Shown here piece by piece: positions 5,934 to 10,010 of a stretch of 10,010 nucleotides of DNA; position 1 is the stretch's first letter, and every line of letters begins with the position of its first letter. A program made the translations under genes and the position numbers. The stretch comes from JBCAWW01 sp039024315 (GTDB taxonomy: Bacteria > Bacteroidota > Bacteroidia > J057). The stretch covers positions 1 through 10,010 of the forward strand of contig JBCCQN010000267.1 of NCBI GenBank assembly GCA_039024315.1. Reading direction: 5' to 3'. A model generated the notes under the pieces. The model searched no databases. It was not told the origin of the DNA and worked only from the letters and a program-made list of their open reading frames with translations.

Positions 5934-8354
5934 TTATTCTATGATCACCTTTTGGGCTTTGACCCCTTGACTAGACTTAAGTTCTAGTAAATATAAACCA
6001 GCAGGATATCTGCTTGCATCAAAGGATAATTTTTGCCGCGAATCTGACTCCAACTCAGCAGCAAATATTTGAGATAATTTTTTGCCTTCAAGGCTATATA
6101 AGTTGAGTTCAAGGTATTGCCCTTGGCGAACGCTCAACTCTAGCTCTGTGACGCCAGATAAGGGGTTGGGGGTTTTTAGCCCTATATTTTGTGTTGTTTG
6201 AACCTCCAATTGTACGATAGAGCTATAGGAAAAAGACCCATTAGGGTCAAAGCGTTTGATCCGAAAGAAATGCAGACCCGGTGCTAGAGTAGGGATACTA
6301 TATTGATATTGCTTTGATCCTTGGGCTAAGCTAAATGTTGATTGTTGACCTCTGGTGGCAAAGGGCTTGTCCTTCTGCTTATGCTCGATCTCAAAGTATC
6401 GTGCCTCTTGGTCTGTCGGAATCTCCCAACTCAATTTTGCGCCTGAAAGCCCCCATACCTCTGCTTGCACCCGTAAAAAACTCGCATCTAAAACAATAGA
6501 AGTGCCAAACTCCGAGGTATTGTCGTTGGGATCGGTGGCTGTAACCGAAACGATTGGTTCGGCCCCTGTAACCGTTACGGGTAATACTTCTGCCAGGGCG
6601 TAGGCTCCGGCTCCGTCAGTCGTGATATTGGTAAAGCCCAAGAAAGTTTTGCCTTGATCATTAGTACTACTAGAGAAAAACTCTAAGCGGTAATTGGTAT
6701 TAGGAGCACTATTGAAAGTGCCAAAGAGGGTGGTAGTACCGGGGCCATTGGCAAAGCCCGTCAAGACAGGTGCTGCTTGATTGTTGTTGCCAGCAGAAAG
6801 GAAAATGCCTTCTTGGACATTGTCGTAGATGCTATTGCGTTGGATGAGATTGCGCGTACTACCGGCAAAGTTGATCAGTACTCCTCTATCATTGAAGGCA
6901 ATGATATTGCCCTCGCCGGCCAAAGGGCCGCCGATTTCATTGTCTTCCGCCCCTCCATTGGCATATACGCCTGCCCCATCATTGCCTAGATTGAGGAGGC
7001 CGGCAGGATTGGTGCCGATATAGTTAAATTTGATTTGACTGCTATCCGAATCAGGTCCGTTTAGGCTTATGCCCCCCAAAACATTATCGCATATCACATT
7101 AGCCCCTGCTGCGGTGGCATTGCCGATATAGTTGGGGCCAGCTGAGTTAAAGGCTATACCCAAAAATTGATTACCCATGGGTTGAGTTGCGGTCACATCA
7201 GTTCCAATATAGTTGCCATAGATGAAATTATTGCGACCGGTATTGCAGGTGATGCCCGAAAAACCATTGTTGGAGATGATATTCCTTGATTGTGCCGCTA
7301 AACCACCAATGATCACATCTGTAGCGCCTCCATTCAATGCAATCCCATTGCGAGCATTGCCGAAGGCGATGGTACCCGTCGGGTCTACACCAATATAATT
7401 GCCTAAGATCTCCGCTCCTGAATAGCCAAAGGAGGAAACGCCTATCCCCTCGCCGCCATTGCCAGAAACCACGTTGCCTTCATTGGCTCCAAAGCCACCC
7501 ACTACGGCATCCTCTCCTTGAATCAATATCCCTAAGCCAGTATTGCCTAAGGCGGCGTTACCAGCAGTATTGAGGCCTACATAGTTATTGCGGACGGTGG
7601 CATTGTCCCCCAAAATCTGGACGCCATTACCGTTGCCCGAAATAATATTGCGGCCAGCTGCATTATTACCACCGATCAACGCATTATCACCATAAACCTG
7701 CACCCCAAAAGAAGTGTTAGCCACGGCATTATTGCCACTAATATCAGTGCCAATGAGGTTGCCCACAACACTATTGTTGGTAGTACCAAAAAATATCGTA
7801 ATGCCAATATTATTGCCAGATATGAGATTGGTATTACCTAGGGCATTAACACCAATCATGTTGTTATCTCCTTGAATATAGATGCCGGTATTGGTAGAGG
7901 CAGCAAGGGTACCACTAATATCGGTACCAATAAAGCAAGCGGAAACAGTACAGTTGTCTGCTTGAAGGTAGATACCGCGAGTATTAGCATTACTGAGGAC
8001 AAGACCGCGTATATGGCTTGCTGGAGCGGCATTTTGGATGTGGATGATATTGTTCACTACATTATTGCCATCGAGGACGATCACTGGAGCGGCCAAGGCC
8101 CAGCCAGGAGCACTACTACCATCAATAAATAGACCCTCAGAAATAGCGGGTAAATCGGAGCCTAAGGTAATGGTGCCCGCTACGGCAAAATTGATTATAT
8201 CTGCTCCGCCAGAAGCATTGGCTTGAGTAATCGCATCTCTTAAGCTTCCAGCCCCGGTATCGAGGGTGTTGGTCACGGTAAAGGTCGCAGACAAGCCAAA
8301 GCTTGGGATTAAACAGAATAGGAAAAAGTGAAAAAGAGTTAGGTTTGTTTTCAT
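5934..8354 (-). CDS. Secreted right-handed beta-helix repeat protein with T9SS sorting tail
   Basis: A large exported protein of 806 residues. The start is ATG at 8354, giving MKTNLTLFHFFLFCLIPSFG, a good signal peptide cut near LSA (21-23). An in-frame ATG at 8441 would put 29 non-signal residues in front and include a promoter-like sequence, so I reject it. After the signal comes the known opening VTNTLDTGAGSLRDAITQAN (about 27-46). Residues 141 to about 511 hold six beta-helix units of 58-63 residues, marked by N-Y-I-G-T-D and by IGG...NIISGN. Residues about 526-620 are a beta-sandwich (GTFNSAPNTNYRLEFF, VSVTATDPNDNTSEFG) often seen after such helices. Residues about 625-720 resemble the fibronectin-like module of the protein at 917-1915. 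The final 75 residues are a classic T9SS tail: PNPLSG, YPAGLYLLELKSS, KVIIE. Beta-helix folds occur in polysaccharide lyases and adhesins. No catalytic residues can be assigned, so a structural or adhesive role is equally possible. Confidence 0.9.
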   Translation of the reverse strand: MKTNLTLFHFFLFCLIPSFGLSATFTVTNTLDTGAGSLRDAITQANASGGADIINFAVAGTITLGSDLPAISEGLFIDGSSAPGWALAAPVIVLDGNNVVNNIIHIQNAAPASHIRGLVLSNANTRGIYLQADNCTVSACFIGTDISGTLAASTNTGIYIQGDNNMIGVNALGNTNLISGNNIGITIFFGTTNNSVVGNLIGTDISGNNAVANTSFGVQVYGDNALIGGNNAAGRNIISGNGNGVQILGDNATVRNNYVGLNTAGNAALGNTGLGILIQGEDAVVGGFGANEGNVVSGNGGEGIGVSSFGYSGAEILGNYIGVDPTGTIAFGNARNGIALNGGATDVIIGGLAAQSRNIISNNGFSGITCNTGRNNFIYGNYIGTDVTATQPMGNQFLGIAFNSAGPNYIGNATAAGANVICDNVLGGISLNGPDSDSSQIKFNYIGTNPAGLLNLGNDGAGVYANGGAEDNEIGGPLAGEGNIIAFNDRGVLINFAGSTRNLIQRNSIYDNVQEGIFLSAGNNNQAAPVLTGFANGPGTTTLFGTFNSAPNTNYRLEFFSSSTNDQGKTFLGFTNITTDGAGAYALAEVLPVTVTGAEPIVSVTATDPNDNTSEFGTSIVLDASFLRVQAEVWGLSGAKLSWEIPTDQEARYFEIEHKQKDKPFATRGQQSTFSLAQGSKQYQYSIPTLAPGLHFFRIKRFDPNGSFSYSSIVQLEVQTTQNIGLKTPNPLSGVTELELSVRQGQYLELNLYSLEGKKLSQIFAAELESDSRQKLSFDASRYPAGLYLLELKSSQGVKAQKVIIE
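6822..7934 (-). repeat. Six tandem beta-helix units (about 60 residues each) within the CDS
   Basis: In the 806-residue numbering the marker FIG/LIG/YVG/YIG occurs at 141, 200, 258, 320, 382 and 445, giving spacings of 59, 58, 62, 62 and 63 residues. Each unit carries a Gly-Asn stretch, a G-I/V-x-I/V strand, and in most an I-G-G turn followed by an N-I-I-S-G-N-like strand. DNA identity between units looks low, so this is an old protein-level duplication. Confidence 0.8.
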
Positions 8355-8361
8355 ATGAAGC

Positions 8362-8382
8362 AGGTCTGAATAATTTAGACCT
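8362..8382. repeat. Inverted repeat AGGTCT-N9-AGACCT ahead of the beta-helix gene
   Basis: AGGTCT (8362-8367) and AGACCT (8377-8382) are perfect reverse complements, and the inner bases are also largely complementary. The site begins 8 nt upstream of the ATG at 8354 and would overlap the transcription start if the promoter at 8382-8413 is real. It could be an operator or part of a leader hairpin. Confidence 0.45.
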
Positions 8383-8413
8383 AAAAATAATATTTGAGTT
8401 TTATTATCGTCAA
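8382..8413 (-). promoter_or_regulatory. Candidate promoter for the beta-helix gene
   Basis: Read on the minus strand, TTG (8413-8411) is followed after 21 nt by TATTTTTA (8389-8382), a 7-of-8 match to TAnnTTTG. The transcript would start near 8379 with a leader of about 25 nt. The spacer is at the long end and the region is AT-rich, so a chance match is possible. Confidence 0.3.
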
Positions 8414-8481
8414 GAATAATTTTCTCTTTTTGCCAAAACATAGTTAAACACCTAATGAACTTGGAGATGAGCGTTCTGCGC

Positions 8482-8514
8482 AGCAGAGCTAAAACATAAA
8501 CGCACGGCTCTGCT
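8482..8514. repeat. 8-bp inverted repeat AGCAGAGC / GCTCTGCT
   Basis: AGCAGAGC (8482-8489) and GCTCTGCT (8507-8514) are perfect reverse complements with a 17-nt loop. The overlapping palindrome CTGCGCAG just upstream (8476-8483) shares bases with the left arm, so two structures would be mutually exclusive. No T run follows, so it is not a simple terminator. Confidence 0.5.
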
Positions 8515-8529
8515 TACGGCTAGCAATTA

Positions 8530-8561
8530 AGTACTTAGACAATAGTATCCAGTATTAAGAC
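8530..8561. repeat. Direct repeat AGTAyTwAGAC, two copies 21 bp apart
   Basis: AGTACTTAGAC (8530-8540) and AGTATTAAGAC (8551-8561) match at 9 of 11 positions. Their start-to-start distance is 21 bp, close to two helical turns, which would place two bound proteins on the same DNA face. The operator reading is an inference. Confidence 0.4.
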
Positions 8562-8575
8562 CTAGGCAAACTGGA
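8548..8575. repeat. 6-bp inverted repeat TCCAGT / ACTGGA
   Basis: TCCAGT (8548-8553) and ACTGGA (8570-8575) are perfect reverse complements with a 16-nt loop. The left arm overlaps the second AGTAyTwAGAC copy. It is short enough to be chance. Confidence 0.3.
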
Positions 8576-8613
8576 CTATATGGTTTAGCAGGATCTTTTT
8601 ACTCGCTACTACA

Positions 8614-8634
8614 TACTTTCTACTTTGTACTTAA
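8614..8634 (+). repeat. Three tandem heptads TACTTTC-TACTTTG-TACTTAA
   Basis: Three 7-bp units in a row share TACTT; the first two differ only in the last base. They lie about 35 nt upstream of the -33 element of the promoter at 8669-8698, a plausible place for an activator, or they may be simple low-complexity sequence. Confidence 0.4.
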
Positions 8635-8668
8635 CTGCTCACAGCAATCCAAGAGATGGGCGGACGGC

Positions 8669-8698
8669 TTGTTTCTTGTTTTGACTTTTCTACCTTTG
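8669..8698 (+). promoter_or_regulatory. Promoter TTG-N19-TACCTTTG immediately before the ATG at 8703
   Basis: TTG at 8669-8671 and TACCTTTG at 8691-8698 match the Bacteroidota consensus with a 19-nt spacer, and the -7 element is exact. Only four bases separate the element from the ATG at 8703, so transcription would begin at or within about 3 nt of the start codon and the mRNA would be essentially leaderless. It should drive the acidic-protein gene and dxr. Confidence 0.6.
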
Positions 8699-8702
8699 CC
8701 GG

Positions 8703-9125
8703 ATGAATCATCCATTTGCAGCAGCAGATAAAGTATTTGCCAAATTAGAAGTCAAAGGTGAAACCGAATTGATGGTGATGCTGGCCCAAAGTGGCGCTGT
8801 AAACCGTGTCGGAGGGATGGACGATGATCATAATCCATTTTGTATTGGGACTAGTGAAGAGGCGCTTTTCGCTGAATTTATCAGCCAGGTGCCGGCTGAG
8901 CTAGAAGAGATGGTGGGGCGATATACTTTTCCTGATCCTCAAGGGGATCTCTGTATGCTTACCCTAGCCTTATCAGGAGCAAACCTTGATACGGGTTTTG
9001 AGTTTACATATGGATCCGAATCTGAGGGCCCTCCTGAGGAGGTAATCAATCTGATCGAATTGTTGCTCGACTTGACTGATGATTGGTATAACGAGCAAAG
9101 AGACCGTAAAAAAAGAAATAAATAA
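8703..9125 (+). CDS. Hypothetical acidic protein, 140 residues, upstream of dxr
   Basis: I do not recognise this protein. It is 140 residues and strongly acidic: about 27 Asp/Glu against 11 Lys/Arg, with a short basic end (RDRKKRNK, 133-140). There is no signal peptide or membrane segment, so it is probably cytoplasmic. Visible pieces are an N-terminal amphipathic region (1-30), GGMDDDHNPFCIG (37-49), a beta-like stretch LCMLTLALSGANLDTGFEFTYGS (83-105), and a final helix rich in Leu and acidic residues (111-132). The alternation of strands and helices suggests a small compact alpha/beta domain. ATG 8703 is the first start after the intergenic region and lies right behind an exact -7 element. 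Its stop is 3 nt before the dxr GTG, so the two are probably translated together. A role tied to isoprenoid synthesis cannot be claimed from position alone. Confidence 0.75.
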   Translation: MNHPFAAADKVFAKLEVKGETELMVMLAQSGAVNRVGGMDDDHNPFCIGTSEEALFAEFISQVPAELEEMVGRYTFPDPQGDLCMLTLALSGANLDTGFEFTYGSESEGPPEEVINLIELLLDLTDDWYNEQRDRKKRNK

Positions 9126-9128
9126 GCC

Positions 9129-10010
9129 GTGAATGCTACTAAGCGAATTGCCATCCTAGGTTCCACTGGTTCAATTGGGACTCAAGCCCTCGAAGTCGTC
9201 GATCAACATCCTGACAAGTTTTCGGTAGTGGTTTTGACGGCAAATAACCAAGCCGACCTCCTGATTGAACAAGCACGCAAATACAAGCCCCAGATTGTTG
9301 TAATCGCCAATGAGGCTAAATATACGCAAGTCAAAGAGGCTTTGGCGGATATGGAGATTGCGGTTACGGCTGGGCCGAACGCTTTGGTTGAGGCTATGGA
9401 GTGCCCTGATGCGGATATGGTATTGACGGCTTTGGTTGGTTTTGCTGGGCTTCGCCCAACGATCAGAGCAATCGAATGTGGTAAGCCCATCGCACTGGCC
9501 AATAAGGAGACCTTGGTAGTCGCCGGAGAGATTGTTACCGCCTTAGCTCGCAAGCATCAAGTGCCCATTATTCCGGTGGATAGCGAGCATTCGGCCCTCT
9601 TTCAATGTTTGGTCGGAGAAGAGCGTAACCCTATCGAAAAAATCATCCTCACCGCTTCTGGAGGTCCTTTTAGAGGATATAGCTTAGCTCAATTACAAGC
9701 CGTAACCCCTAAGCAGGCGCTCAAGCATCCCAACTGGGAAATGGGTGCTAAGATCACCATCGACTCAGCCAGTATGATGAATAAAGGCTTGGAGGTCATC
9801 GAAGCCAAATGGTTGTTTGATCTCACCAATGAGCAGATCGAAGTGATTGTGCACCCCCAATCGATTATTCATTCTATCGTGCAGTTTCAAGATGGTAGCA
9901 TGAAGGCTCAGATGGGTCTGCCAGATATGAAGTTGCCTATTCAATACGCTATGGCCTATCCACAGCGGATTCAAAATGATTTTCCACGCTTTGGTTTTCC
10001 CGCTTATCCC
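9129..10010 (+). CDS. dxr: 1-deoxy-D-xylulose 5-phosphate reductoisomerase (3' end outside window)
   Basis: DXR (IspC) converts 1-deoxy-D-xylulose 5-phosphate to 2-C-methyl-D-erythritol 4-phosphate with NADPH, the first committed step of the MEP isoprenoid pathway, in the cytoplasm. The window holds 294 codons of an expected 385-400. The NADPH-binding loop GSTGSIG is at residues 11-17, LANKETLV is intact, and PVDSEHSALFQ carries metal ligands Asp151 and Glu153. ASGGPFR, His200 in HPNW, MNKGLEVIEA with Glu222 (equivalent to E. coli Glu231), and VHPQSIIHS follow. All key active-site residues visible here are present. The start is GTG at 9129: the preceding in-frame stop at 9123-9125 belongs to the upstream gene, which leaves no other start before GSTGSIG. 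No Shine-Dalgarno site is clear, so translation probably depends on ribosomes finishing the upstream gene. Confidence 0.96.
   Translation, partial: MNATKRIAILGSTGSIGTQALEVVDQHPDKFSVVVLTANNQADLLIEQARKYKPQIVVIANEAKYTQVKEALADMEIAVTAGPNALVEAMECPDADMVLTALVGFAGLRPTIRAIECGKPIALANKETLVVAGEIVTALARKHQVPIIPVDSEHSALFQCLVGEERNPIEKIILTASGGPFRGYSLAQLQAVTPKQALKHPNWEMGAKITIDSASMMNKGLEVIEAKWLFDLTNEQIEVIVHPQSIIHSIVQFQDGSMKAQMGLPDMKLPIQYAMAYPQRIQNDFPRFGFPAYP

Larger units (their letters stand above)
8355..8702. other. 348-nt divergent intergenic region
   Basis: This gap separates the minus-strand beta-helix gene (start 8354) from the plus-strand acidic-protein gene (start 8703). I see no convincing small gene or known RNA in it. 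It holds candidate promoters at both ends, three inverted repeats and two sets of direct repeats, listed separately. The density of small repeats suggests regulatory DNA, though each element alone is short. Confidence 0.6.

Noticed and set aside
6822..7934. Repeats considered as a CRISPR array or DNA tandem repeat
   Set aside because: The period of about 180 nt is visible only at protein level, spacing varies from 58 to 63 residues, and no identical DNA repeat with unique spacers is present.
8355..8441. N-terminal extension of the beta-helix protein to the ATG at 8441
   Set aside because: It would bury the signal peptide behind 29 polar residues and would include the promoter-like element and inverted repeat. 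ATG 8354 gives a normal exported start.

Overview
The window looks like chromosomal DNA of a Bacteroidota bacterium, most likely of the Saprospiria/Lewinella-like group. The reasons are: two secreted proteins ending in type IX secretion (T9SS) sorting domains; exact matches to the Bacteroidota promoter form TTTG-about 20 nt-TAnnTTTG ahead of several genes; few Shine-Dalgarno sites; and protein sequences of Bacteroidota flavour. The lineage is inferred from reading the sequence, not from a search.

Layout. The left edge cuts into an ATP-dependent DNA ligase gene (2-784, +; the 3' half is present). Next comes a secreted T9SS protein with a TTG start (917-1915, +), closed by a strong hairpin terminator (1944-1979). 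An MscS-family mechanosensitive channel (1987-3141, +) starts just after that hairpin. The conserved pair rpsO (3221-3496) and pnp (3601-5844) follows. rpsO has a near-consensus promoter and a terminator whose stem is built from its own last codons. pnp ends with an Arg/Gly/Asp-rich tail. A bidirectional terminator (5868-5906) separates pnp from a convergent minus-strand gene (5934-8354) for a large secreted right-handed beta-helix protein with six repeats of about 60 residues and a T9SS tail. A 348-nt divergent intergenic region (8355-8702) carries several small inverted and direct repeats. To its right is an unrecognised acidic 140-residue protein (8703-9125, +), then dxr (9129 to the window end), which starts 3 nt after the previous stop codon in the same frame.

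How the genes relate. rpsO-pnp is a translation and RNA-decay pair found in many bacteria. dxr makes MEP, the first committed intermediate of the non-mevalonate isoprenoid pathway, and appears co-transcribed with the unknown acidic protein. The two T9SS proteins share a similar beta-sandwich module before the sorting tail and are probably surface or extracellular proteins. No mobile element, CRISPR array, tRNA, rRNA or recognisable defence system was found. Most of the window is ordinary housekeeping and secretome DNA. The least explained parts are the acidic protein ahead of dxr and the repeat-rich divergent intergenic region.
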